64,000 nucleotides of DNA from positions 2,790,001 to 2,854,000 of the forward strand of contig OY764195.2 of the NCBI GenBank assembly GCA_963668245.2. The letters run 5' to 3'. The notes beneath the pieces were generated by a model. It did no database searches, had not been told where the DNA came from, and saw only the letters and a list, made by a program, of their open reading frames with translations. Positions 53,501-61,800 of this stretch are shown here, in pieces. How positions within the stretch are numbered: position 1 is the stretch's first letter; every line of letters begins with the position of its first letter. The position numbers and the translations under genes are program-made. Source of the stretch: Anoxybacterium sp963668245 (GTDB taxonomy: Bacteria > Bacillota > Clostridia > Peptostreptococcales > Anaerovoracaceae).

Positions 53501-56373
53501 AGACCATATAAGTCCATGGTTCGTATACCATGGTTTGCTATCTCTGTTACCCGATTTAGATTCGAGTAAAGTTCTACTAGTTCATCCCCCTTAATTTCGC
53601 TTCCTTTCTCAAGTACACAGGCTTGAAAAACAAAGATAATCCAATTGTGAAACCAGCTTAAATCAGTAATTTCTTCAATCAGTGCATCTACATCATAAGA
53701 ATATGCTTCATAAATCTTCGTAGCATTTGCAACCAAGTATTTAATTTTACTTTCTGTATCACCATAAATACTATCAGCGGTTTTCACTGTATTGAGAATA
53801 TCTCTTACATATTCTTCATCTAAGTCCTCCTGATCAGTACCCTCTATCAACCCACGCCATTGTTCGATTAATTCCATATCTGTAAGAAGTGAAATGAGTT
53901 CCTGTAACCTGCCTCGATGGACATACTCGTTCAGTACAATTTTCATGTATTCTATATATTCACTATCGGTTGCATAACGAACAACACTATCTTGATTCTT
54001 ATCCATATCAATCGCTGCAGCGGTCAAATATTTCAGTTGTTCTTTCCGTTCATCATCATTAAGGTTTTTTTGGGTTTTATTCTTATCTAGCAACTCATTA
54101 ATGTATTTTTTCCATGGTGGTGTAACAAAGTTACGCGAGCAGGAATAGCAAACTCGCAATCCTTCCTTCAAAGGCATGCTCGCTTTTCCTTCGTAGATAA
54201 GCATTCTACTTAACCATTGAAATCCATGTATTTGCCCAATACACGTCGAGTAATTTTTCTCGTATATTTCATAGTCGAATTCTGTATTCAATACTATATT
54301 GGACAACTCTGAAAGCACCACCAATTTTGAAAATGACTTTTTCTTAGTCGCAGCTTTCACAATAAAATCCGAATTTTTCTTTATTACATCAAACCCATAT
54401 CCTCTAAAGAAACTTTCGCTAATAAATTCAACGTTAGCATATTCCAATAAACTATCATACTGTCCTGATTCGTATAACAGCCGGAATAAATTATTGTACG
54501 CCTTAATATTGCTATATGTACCTGTACTTTCAAGCCACACGATAAGGTCTTTATATATATTTTCATAAATTGAGAGTCCATTCCCGTCAAGCAATTCTAA
54601 GATATATCGCCGGAAACTTTCATGGTAAATAATGAATCCGCCGTTTACAGCACTTTCTTTAAGTATACTACGTAATATCTTTATCCTCTTTTCGACATAA
54701 TTACCTAAACCAGTTATAGCCTTTAGTTCTCCAATACTCAGATAGAAAGATGCTCCAGATAATACATATACAACTTTATGATCTTCATCAATCTGTTCTA
54801 ACAAATAGTTGTAGTAACCCTTTAAATCATCATTATAATCAGGAATAGAAGTGAGAGTATCCTTCCATGAATCTAGAGCACCGGACTTTGAAAGTTCATT
54901 GACCAAATAAGTAACATACAGAGGATTACCATTGCTCTTAGTAAACAAATAACTACATAATGACTCTTCACCTGCTTCTACATACATACCAATACCCCTA
55001 ATATCAAGGTATCTACAAATTGTATTTTCATCCCAGTTTTCAATTTCTGTGAGCGTATAGTCTTGCTTACATAATTCTAAAACTTCTGAAACTGGTTGTG
55101 ATACAACGACAATTTTAACGTTTGTAGGTACATTTATTCTCTTTATTATTTCTATGATATCGGTCTTATTTGCTCCAACGGTAGATTCATGTGATGACTC
55201 AATCCTCTCGATGTGATCAAGTCCGTCTATTATCAAGACAATCTCTTTATCAATACAATTAATAAGAGATTGAAGTTCATTTTCGTCAACACCAAACCTC
55301 GATGTCTTTATGTCCTTTAACTCTGGACAGATGAGCATAATATCGTTAATCAGATTTGCCATGAATATATTGGACGTGATTCTACCTGAGTAAAATATAT
55401 CATCCAAACTTGTATAGCAATAATGCCTAGCAAGTAGAATATTTTGTGATTTCAGATACTCGATAAAATTAGTAACAAACCACGATTTCCCCGATCCCGG
55501 CTCACCAATTAATATAGTCTTGTTGTTCTTGCAGATGTTTGAGTAGAACTCTCTAAATGCATTTTCATTATAGATATTAACACTTAAATCAACAGGAAAT
55601 AGTTGCTCTATGTTTCCATAACCAACAACTAACCCCAAAGCACTAACTACCTGATCCGTTTTTAGTGTTCTCTGGTTAGCCCTTGCATTCTTAACTATAT
55701 TCATCAACTTCAGAAGAACGCCTTCCGGAGATATCTCATGGTTCGGATAAGTTCCTACTCCGAAATCCTTTAGACACTCGACAGTAATCCTTTCCATTTC
55801 TCCTTTATTTACTATATCTAAACTTGCTTTTGGTAGACATAGTTCTATTTTCAAGTCTTGGAGAAATTCATTAAAATTATCCCTAGATATATTTGCCGCA
55901 TTATTTCTTAACCGTCTCCAAGAACTTATGGGCTTTTCTTCGCCCACAAACCAAATTTTATCTATATTAATCTTGTATTGCTTCACGTTTGGAGATGTAA
56001 AATCATTGCTTGTTCCTTCTTCTTCTAAAAAATCAATATCATCATTATAATCCCATGCAAGGAGTATCTTTATTGATACAGCTCTTTCGGAATCCAACTT
56101 TTGCCATGAATTGTATAGTACATCTAATGCAAGGTCATAATCTATAGATGAGAAATCACCTTTTGCTACCGTTTTATCATCACTATACTTGATTTGTCTT
56201 TTGACTACCTCATTATTATTAATCACTGTAAGATCATCAAATTTATCATCATCATATTCCTTGATGTCAACCTTGAACTCTGAAGAGTTACCTTTGAGAA
56301 GGTCCTTAATAATAAAATATGAGGTTAGTAAGTCTTGGTATTCATACCCCTTATGTGCATCTGATAGTCCCAT
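50581..56373 (-). CDS. Avs-like STAND NTPase with N-terminal nuclease domain
   Basis: A 1930-residue protein. Residues 1-180 look like a Cap4/DUF4297-type PD-(D/E)xK nuclease: GYEYQ at 9-13, E39, D46/D47 and Q60-x-K62. Residues about 270-600 are a STAND ATPase with Walker A GEPGSGKS (290-297) and Walker B VLIIDGLDH (379-387). The remaining 1300 residues are helical repeats of the TPR-like kind that serve as sensors. This is the architecture of Avs proteins, which assemble on a phage terminase or portal protein and cut DNA. GAAGGAG precedes the ATG. The phage trigger cannot be told from sequence. Confidence 0.85.
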   Translation of the reverse strand: MGLSDAHKGYEYQDLLTSYFIIKDLLKGNSSEFKVDIKEYDDDKFDDLTVINNNEVVKRQIKYSDDKTVAKGDFSSIDYDLALDVLYNSWQKLDSERAVSIKILLAWDYNDDIDFLEEEGTSNDFTSPNVKQYKINIDKIWFVGEEKPISSWRRLRNNAANISRDNFNEFLQDLKIELCLPKASLDIVNKGEMERITVECLKDFGVGTYPNHEISPEGVLLKLMNIVKNARANQRTLKTDQVVSALGLVVGYGNIEQLFPVDLSVNIYNENAFREFYSNICKNNKTILIGEPGSGKSWFVTNFIEYLKSQNILLARHYCYTSLDDIFYSGRITSNIFMANLINDIMLICPELKDIKTSRFGVDENELQSLINCIDKEIVLIIDGLDHIERIESSHESTVGANKTDIIEIIKRINVPTNVKIVVVSQPVSEVLELCKQDYTLTEIENWDENTICRYLDIRGIGMYVEAGEESLCSYLFTKSNGNPLYVTYLVNELSKSGALDSWKDTLTSIPDYNDDLKGYYNYLLEQIDEDHKVVYVLSGASFYLSIGELKAITGLGNYVEKRIKILRSILKESAVNGGFIIYHESFRRYILELLDGNGLSIYENIYKDLIVWLESTGTYSNIKAYNNLFRLLYESGQYDSLLEYANVEFISESFFRGYGFDVIKKNSDFIVKAATKKKSFSKLVVLSELSNIVLNTEFDYEIYEKNYSTCIGQIHGFQWLSRMLIYEGKASMPLKEGLRVCYSCSRNFVTPPWKKYINELLDKNKTQKNLNDDERKEQLKYLTAAAIDMDKNQDSVVRYATDSEYIEYMKIVLNEYVHRGRLQELISLLTDMELIEQWRGLIEGTDQEDLDEEYVRDILNTVKTADSIYGDTESKIKYLVANATKIYEAYSYDVDALIEEITDLSWFHNWIIFVFQACVLEKGSEIKGDELVELYSNLNRVTEIANHGIRTMDLYGLRQEIYDTIQKPLRSVVLCKTEWERILSIIVESSSDTMVTFQNAMMGPLTTDRLFELVTEIANDENYDFVLKHFGEVTEEQKTRRIHMDLADYYMQKSIFLYKNRNEKQGIHEFRNSIRMIMSYGQRRDRTFSRLMDTVEDIYGIDPEKGRECIKQLGSMSVAVVSQTDGKDTNDYENDWSQLLCKYEPELALKKFIVDSEIYKRSWICENTLETILTDWLTPKYSRIGNALFKSMPNESSNDFTQAYLHNIALIDNEGEVCLARTSVIDLISRFKFNDDAYEVEEQFIETVTCLCEKYGVDCNLIESKGYSVTSSTDENNHTQNTETFSDKGVDENNIYEVLGFMKLYGYSEEINSAVKTYLANKKEVSQEVLLVINQLVDFAFENPASRKYSNIQEKVICLGEIDEIIDGVRAYLNLRIYLTQKDGRYHKYSSYEFFTKAYNLDEKLTVDSYFDYFGSMYKPFEGVNGLTDNIIKMLSDLDDWREEILPLWDLAYDVIDLRLSCRVEIEWEKIEREFEGYCIEELLHHVLLVRLRYGTADIHKSVFASLETLLTQDAERTMFIRPFKRVLMNHSKYINLSIAMLIQLVEEMYSHEEREGYQLVDLDDYICINAYGDDGFLLKFLLNSEMEETLKPNVQTTDQGFDDFILQDFKNIDPRYKLLEDRGISVDDYILGFFSEIHSESNVKILSDTYMDNVSSLLMDNIQIHSDYLKAIGNAVINYLCCGKEVGNIFARLRSLEDKEYFYHSIREDVLLLNAISNSAIARPNGIPHPTAVKNSMSSVDEGDWIRLAYIEREYVYAEDLWRANRIGDNCKIYQTCSAVGFGKSKRLPLYHDSYRGSVLNHIYPKYKYPMGLKDKEVVVFTDASIEYNPFLTYYRYDYLALTFEVLSLLQITMTSTDNGLIGKDSAGKCVLKYQNWCTYKHLTGEQERTPVLRGSQLLVSKEIFEKLVSEIGHEPYCHTTSELIFGE

Positions 56374-56516
56374 ATTTTCTCCTTCTCTCTATTTCAATCC
56401 ATATATATCAACAATATTTCAGTTAAATAATCGGATAGTGCATTACGATTTGAGGTTATCGTTTGAAACAATGACATAGTTTTCATCTTTTAATTATAAT
56501 ACTGTTTCTAAATTTT

Positions 56517-57281
56517 TTATTGTTCTATTGCATAATATATCTGGCTTTCACTATGTATTACACACTGGCTATGAAACTCAGGGTTGCCCGAAATAGTCTC
56601 CCAATTGCCAGCTATGATAATCGGTTCGATATGATTTGAATTCTTCAACTTATTATATTGGTTCCAAAACATTTGTGTATCTTCGAATATAATTTTTACC
56701 CAGCTGCCTGTTCCAAAATTACCCGCAGGATAATTCATAATAAACGCGAGTTCATCCTTAGCTTTATGATATTTTGATGTTTCTACAATCCTGTTACCTT
56801 TTATGCCACCGGAATATTTATCAAAGTTCTCATTATCAACTAATATTTCATCAATTAGGATTCCGTTATAATTATCCGTCTTATCTTTTGAAATGCACAT
56901 AGCATATAATTTAGGCAACGTATGAATTCTTAGTTGGCGGCTGCCTCCAACTGAGCCAGTTTTAGTTCCTGTAGTTCCCCGTTCAGTAGAAGGTCGTTTT
57001 CCAAGCATGCTATCAAAAGCAAAATTAATATCAAATCTATTTTCTGCGTATTTTGAAGCATCAAATATAATTGAGTTTTTAATACATTTATTACTTATAT
57101 GCTGACTTTTATCTTTACTTCGAAAAAAAGCATCTAAAGGATTTGCCGCATTGACCAATATCATTCTGGCATTACAACCTTCCGTGCAGCATATAAATTT
57201 CTTTCCAACATCATTAATTGTACATGATGATGCATAAACGGGCATCCCTGTTTTAGTGCCTCTATAAGCGCTTTTGGGCAT
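56517..57281 (-). CDS. Uncharacterised 254-residue cysteine-containing protein
   Basis: From ATG 57281, with GGAGG upstream. The N-terminal half has FICCTEGCNARMILV and a later His/Cys (QHISNKC) that could bind zinc, followed by a Gly/Thr/Ser linker and a beta-rich C-terminal half with aromatic residues (ETISGNPEFHSQCV). I do not recognise the family. It sits between the STAND gene and a HEPN relic in the defence island; no signal peptide or membrane helix is seen. Confidence 0.65.
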   Translation of the reverse strand: MPKSAYRGTKTGMPVYASSCTINDVGKKFICCTEGCNARMILVNAANPLDAFFRSKDKSQHISNKCIKNSIIFDASKYAENRFDINFAFDSMLGKRPSTERGTTGTKTGSVGGSRQLRIHTLPKLYAMCISKDKTDNYNGILIDEILVDNENFDKYSGGIKGNRIVETSKYHKAKDELAFIMNYPAGNFGTGSWVKIIFEDTQMFWNQYNKLKNSNHIEPIIIAGNWETISGNPEFHSQCVIHSESQIYYAIEQ

Positions 57282-57315
57282 TTCGACCTCCTATGTAATT
57301 TCTATTATCATTCCC

Positions 57316-57561
57316 TCAGCGAATGCTGACATTTCTTCCAAGCCCTACTTCAAAATAGTCATTAATATAAAAGGCTATTCTATTAAATAAAGAATATAGG
57401 CTCCGGTATGCACACTTGACCTTTTCAATACCCAGTCCATAGACCGGACAGGCTTCGGCTATATTCTTTAATATTTGAAAATCTTTATTGTCAAAAGTTT
57501 GGTCTGGTACCTGACCAATATTAATAACGTTTTTATTGTCGGCATGAAGCTCGTCACTCCC
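57316..57561 (-). pseudogene. C-terminal remnant of a LA2681-like HEPN protein
   Basis: Reading from 57561 to the TGA at 57316 gives about 81 codons with KNIAEACPVYGLGIEKVKCA and then YRSLYSLFNRIAFYINDYFE, the pattern I associate with the C-terminal region of LA2681-type HEPN proteins. It has no start codon and follows, in frame, the TAG-TGA stops of the upstream gene. HEPN proteins are often RNases in defence systems. This copy is too short to work alone. Confidence 0.5.
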
Positions 57562-57564
57562 TCA

Positions 57565-58188
57565 CTAGTCATTATTCTGGCGCCAATAATACGGGATATA
57601 TCCATTCAGTGGATCTATAATCTTTTGGGGGTGTTCACGCCTTACAATCTCATCTTTACTAATTGCTCCAATAGCTTTAAATCCAAAATTATATCCGTCT
57701 CCGGTTTGAAGACTCTCTATGAGTTCATCTATGTAGTATGATGGGATCTTTTCAATCGGAACGTCACAATGAAAAATCGTAGGAATGCCCTTTTTTAAGC
57801 TCTCCTGGCATAACAATTCTGCTGCCATTCCACAAATAAATTCGCTGCCGTATATTAAATAATGTCCACAAAAATTGACCAGCTCATCTTTTGTCAGAGT
57901 AAACCATACACATTTATGTAAATCTATTAATCTTGTCCAGTGTGAATTAAATACCTTGACGATCTTTTCTTCGCTGATCCTATCATCGCGCATTAAATAT
58001 AATGCCCGTATTAAAGCCTCCTCTTTATTAATCGGAATAATTCCATTATCGTAATAATCATCCAAGTTGAGAACACGACAGCCGTGATACCCTCTTATAT
58101 GACTATACTTCTCCTGAAGATTAATCGTTTGAAATAAACCAATGTTATTTTTAAAGGCCTCTTCAAAAATAAATACTCGTTTCTTCAC
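57565..58188 (-). CDS. Uncharacterised 207-residue defence-island protein
   Basis: Starts at GTG 58188 with AAGGAAG seven bases upstream. Motifs that look conserved are HIRGYHGCRVLNLDDYY near residue 30, CGHYLIYGSEF near residue 107 and GIPTIFHCDVPIEKIP near residue 135. The early HGCR, a middle Tyr and GSE are loosely like ADP-ribosyltransferase folds, but this is only a suggestion. The gene lies 105 bp after the MBL gene at 58294-59379 and may share its transcript. Confidence 0.65.
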   Translation of the reverse strand: MKKRVFIFEEAFKNNIGLFQTINLQEKYSHIRGYHGCRVLNLDDYYDNGIIPINKEEALIRALYLMRDDRISEEKIVKVFNSHWTRLIDLHKCVWFTLTKDELVNFCGHYLIYGSEFICGMAAELLCQESLKKGIPTIFHCDVPIEKIPSYYIDELIESLQTGDGYNFGFKAIGAISKDEIVRREHPQKIIDPLNGYIPYYWRQNND

Positions 58189-58293
58189 TTATCAGCTTCC
58201 TTTTGCATTGTTTCTATGTAGCTTTAGTCCATTACCATACTTTATTCAGTTCTATGTAATACCAATTTTTGAATGGACTGCGTTTAGTCTTAA

Positions 58294-59379
58294 TTAGTCC
58301 CAATCTTCAACTGCTTCACTAAAAGGCAACGGTGTAATTGTGCTCCAGTCTTCACGATCAGGAGTACCTTTTTGATGCCTAATAGTAAAATTTCGAGCCT
58401 CAAAGACTTTGGCACCCCTACGCATATAAGCGTTTGTAACCATTTTTTTAGGGTGGTCACTTCCCTTACCAACAGATGCGAATGCAGATTTGGTTGGAGT
58501 AGTGCCCTGCTCAACTTTTTCGCCTAAAAGAGCATCTAATACAGACGGGCTTACATTATGCCATCCGCCGTGATGAGGAATTTGATGTACTTTTACCTGC
58601 TGTAAGTCAATACCAATATTATCGGCATAATCAATGGCAATGTTTAACGCTCGTATTCCTGCATCGCCGGTAAGCAAAAACGACTCACATTCCATATCAC
58701 CATATATTATTACTGATGCCTCGTTTTCTGGTGAAGTGGTTACATTTTCTCTTATCATCTCATTGGTCCACGACTCTAGTGCCATCTTAACTGCATTGAC
58801 TACCCGAGTGAATAAGTTGTCTCGCATAGCTGAATTATTAGATAAAGGCGTTTTATTTGACTCGACTAATAAGTCTAGATAAAAATCTTTTGCTGGTGAT
58901 AGAATTTTTAAAGAATTATAAATTGTCGTTCCTTGAAAAGCCTCGTAAATAGATACTTCCTTTTCAATGGCTTTATCCTCTAATGCTTCTACATATGGAT
59001 ATGCCTCTTTCAATCTTTTTTCAAGGCTACTTTTTGTTATTCTACCATCATTTACTTTATCAAAAATATCATCAATATAAAGCCAAGGCCGATTCATGAC
59101 TAAGGCATTAACATTGAAGTTATCAAGTATGGTGCAAAGGCCTGAGGCATGATCTTGATCTGTATGGGAACATATAACAAAATCTATTGTCGCATTTTCA
59201 TCCCCTTTGAAATAGTACTCGTTCAGGTGTTTTACAAGGGCATCGCCATATTTCTGGATTCCTCCATCATACACACCAACAACATATTTTTGTTTGTCCT
59301 CTGCATAGAAACGAAGGCAAATTGCATCGGCATCACATGATTCTTCGTTAATACCTATAAATTCAATCTCGTAATTCAC
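58294..59379 (-). CDS. MBL-fold hydrolase of the Ub-like module
   Basis: A 361-residue metallo-beta-lactamase protein. I choose GTG 59379, preceded by AGGAGGG at ideal distance; the frame is open further to ATG 59466 without a ribosome-binding site. The metal motif is H72-x-D74-x-D76-H77 (SHTDQDHASG), with LLTGDAG and IPHHGGWHN supplying later ligands, as in ComEC/Rec2-like soluble MBL proteins. It is downstream of the E2-E1-JAB gene and a broken small ORF. Likely a nuclease or phosphodiesterase; substrate unknown. Confidence 0.8.
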   Translation of the reverse strand: MNYEIEFIGINEESCDADAICLRFYAEDKQKYVVGVYDGGIQKYGDALVKHLNEYYFKGDENATIDFVICSHTDQDHASGLCTILDNFNVNALVMNRPWLYIDDIFDKVNDGRITKSSLEKRLKEAYPYVEALEDKAIEKEVSIYEAFQGTTIYNSLKILSPAKDFYLDLLVESNKTPLSNNSAMRDNLFTRVVNAVKMALESWTNEMIRENVTTSPENEASVIIYGDMECESFLLTGDAGIRALNIAIDYADNIGIDLQQVKVHQIPHHGGWHNVSPSVLDALLGEKVEQGTTPTKSAFASVGKGSDHPKKMVTNAYMRRGAKVFEARNFTIRHQKGTPDREDWSTITPLPFSEAVEDWD

Positions 59380-59491
59380 ACTAATCCCTCCTGTAGACAC
59401 AATTTCTCTTTCAATCTTATTAAGCAACTTTAAGTCAGACGACCAACTTTTGATAGCCTTTTTCATAAGGTTTTCTAACCGTTCCCGTTCA

Positions 59492-59593
59492 CTATTTGGA
59501 ACTTTTCAAATTATCGCCATCGATTGGCAAAAGATATCTAAATAGTTCGCAATGACCGTTACCATACCCCTCCTTTGATATTTCAATTATCAT
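59492..59593 (-). CDS. Short ORF between E2-E1-JAB and MBL genes, apparently frameshifted
   Basis: ATG 59593 (AGGA upstream) opens 33 codons with ISKEGYGNGHCELFRYLLPI, ending at TAG 59492. Skipping one A in the AAAA run near 59502-59505 would continue in frame through NSERERLENLMKKAIKSW into the MBL reading frame. So it is either a small gene with a one-base insertion, a lost N-terminal domain of the MBL protein, or a recoded fusion. I do not recognise the family. Confidence 0.4.
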   Translation of the reverse strand: MIIEISKEGYGNGHCELFRYLLPIDGDNLKSSK

Positions 59594-59622
59594 TAGTCCT
59601 ATGTTATCTCACTATTAATTTC

Positions 59623-61800
59623 TTATAAATATATAGAAATGTGGTCCTCTCCCACTATTATCATACATCCTGGGCAACATTGTTGCGCACTATACTCAAC
59701 TATGGCCCTCATCAATAACATATCATCAAAGCTCTGAGCCGTGATATTATTCGGATGAGAGTGCCATTCACCAATGTAACCTAAATTTCCTGCAGTTATT
59801 TCTTCGATTTCATTTATCCTTTGCAGCAGACCTTTACTCCCTCTAATATAAGAGTTCGGAGATTCTATACTATCGTCTGGAGATAGTATTAATTCAACAA
59901 CATAACATATTTTTCTTTCAAAGTCATAGGCTCCCACAAGGACGCCCCCGGTTTCACATGGCAATTTCTGCTTTCTTAATTTGAAAAGGCTTTCAATTAC
60001 TGGACTAGCAATTTGTACTTTCCAGCCACTGATATCATAATACATGAAATCGTCAGCGTGAACGAAGTTATCTCTGACAGACAAACCATTGATCGACCAG
60101 ATACAAATACTTGCTCTGTTATCCTCACCAGCATATTTGATTGCTTTACTACAAAGAGCGGAAAACATGGCTATATTATCTTGTGTTATCTTTGCACTAC
60201 TGCTCCGGCAACTGGTAGAATAAACAATCCTTTCTTCGTTCTGTAGATGGCGCTTATACTCTTCCTCATTTATAAGAAGCCGGTAATATTGCATTTCTAA
60301 TAAATCTAATCTAATTTCTCTTTTGTCGTCCTCAAGCAGCATTATTGCGCTCGTTCCATTAGGGTTCATAAAAAAACTAACGCACCGAGTATCTCCCGCA
60401 AGCTCATGGCATATGTACCGTTCAACTGCAACAGAGGCAGATATATCAATGACCATATTAGATTTTTGAATGGAGATAGTAATTTGCTCCTTTTGGTTTA
60501 CATCAAAAATATTACTCTGATTAATTTCTTGCACTATACAGGTGTTTTCTTCGCTGAATATTTTCTGTGAGTATAATTTCATTGATTCTGGTTTTCTTAG
60601 TCCAATATATTCTGAAGTTAAGCAATGCCGCGCTAAGTTGTGAGGAAGCAATACATCAGGATCTATAAAAATCCAATTTCCATAGCCAGCACGAATACAG
60701 TTGTTTGCTATATGGGAACCCAATGATCCAATTCCAACCTGAAAAAACGTATAGTCGCAATGTGCATGATCCAGATTATTGAGACGCTGTGCTAAATCTC
60801 GATTAAAATGGAAAATCACCTCGAATTGAGTTAGTTTAATCTGATTCAAATCAGAGGGATGGTTTTTTTTAACCAATTTGTTATGTTCCACAACATATCC
60901 AAACGCTCTAAATAAATCTTTAAAATTATAATTCAAAGCAAAGGCTTTTGCTTCCGTGCGTTCGGCCTCCAACCCTTGCGCTCTTGCCAAAGAGATTATC
61001 ACAATAATAAGTAATTTACAATTTTTTAGCTCACTTTCACGCTGATCGAAAAGATCCTTGTATAAGCTCGCATTTTGTTTAATTGACCATATATGCTGCA
61101 AGCAGTTTTCAACTCTTTTTAGAATGTCTTCTTCAAATGCAACGTCGAGGTCAAATAGATTTTGCGGTTGTTTTCTTATGATATTATCACTAAAAGTTTT
61201 CGATATATTGACATTCAGTTTTGCATAGAGCATACCTTTTCTATCATCAAAAAGAGGCTTTTCTGTCCAAATCAAACCTGTATTTGAAGATGTTTCTTCC
61301 ATCCTAATAAAAGGTATTGCTAAATTTGATCTGTCTAGAATTATTGCATCACTTACTGATGGAAAAAAAGGTTCTAGAGGTTGATCCGGTTGATGTAGTT
61401 CTCCGCGTGATGTTTTTGTAAACCAAAACGAAATACGGTTTACAAACATGCTTGCATTAAACATGTACCTAAGATCTTGAAAAGGCACATCAAATAGGCA
61501 TAAAGTTTTTTCTCCTGTGGCTAGTACATTTAAATGGGGTACGACAGGAAAGTCATCTCGACAAAATACAATCGGCAGTTCCTGTTCCGCAATCCAAATC
61601 TTTATTCTCTCAACCGGATTCACTGAAACAATAGGATATTGCGGCAACTCAATTACATTAAAATCCACCTCAATTTGTTCCCAATAGGTTTCTCCTTCTT
61701 GATTTGATTCAAATGTTATTATTTGCCCAATATTATTTTGATCTAGTGCATGAATTAAGTCCTTCGTTAATTTCAAGCGAATATCTTGAACGTTGATCAT
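59623..61800 (-). CDS. E2-E1-JAB triple-domain ubiquitin-like conjugation protein
   Basis: A 725-residue protein. Residues about 1-150 resemble bacterial E2-like domains, with candidate active Cys101 in GEKTLCLF and the following DQPLEPFF. Residues 345-560 are a ThiF/E1 adenylation domain: GIGSLGS (356-362), FIDPDVLLPHNLARH (378-392) and candidate catalytic Cys531 (STSCRSSS). Residues 610-725 are a JAB/MPN metallopeptidase with E616, H680-x-H682 (EWHSHP) and D692/D693. One chain can thus activate, transfer and remove a ubiquitin-like modifier. The ATG overlaps the MBL stop by 4 bp. No modifier gene is visible in the window. Confidence 0.85.
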   Translation of the reverse strand: MINVQDIRLKLTKDLIHALDQNNIGQIITFESNQEGETYWEQIEVDFNVIELPQYPIVSVNPVERIKIWIAEQELPIVFCRDDFPVVPHLNVLATGEKTLCLFDVPFQDLRYMFNASMFVNRISFWFTKTSRGELHQPDQPLEPFFPSVSDAIILDRSNLAIPFIRMEETSSNTGLIWTEKPLFDDRKGMLYAKLNVNISKTFSDNIIRKQPQNLFDLDVAFEEDILKRVENCLQHIWSIKQNASLYKDLFDQRESELKNCKLLIIVIISLARAQGLEAERTEAKAFALNYNFKDLFRAFGYVVEHNKLVKKNHPSDLNQIKLTQFEVIFHFNRDLAQRLNNLDHAHCDYTFFQVGIGSLGSHIANNCIRAGYGNWIFIDPDVLLPHNLARHCLTSEYIGLRKPESMKLYSQKIFSEENTCIVQEINQSNIFDVNQKEQITISIQKSNMVIDISASVAVERYICHELAGDTRCVSFFMNPNGTSAIMLLEDDKREIRLDLLEMQYYRLLINEEEYKRHLQNEERIVYSTSCRSSSAKITQDNIAMFSALCSKAIKYAGEDNRASICIWSINGLSVRDNFVHADDFMYYDISGWKVQIASPVIESLFKLRKQKLPCETGGVLVGAYDFERKICYVVELILSPDDSIESPNSYIRGSKGLLQRINEIEEITAGNLGYIGEWHSHPNNITAQSFDDMLLMRAIVEYSAQQCCPGCMIIVGEDHISIYL

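Noticed and set aside
58290..58514. 74-codon minus-strand ORF
   Set aside because: It is a shifted-frame shadow of the MBL gene at 58294-59379.
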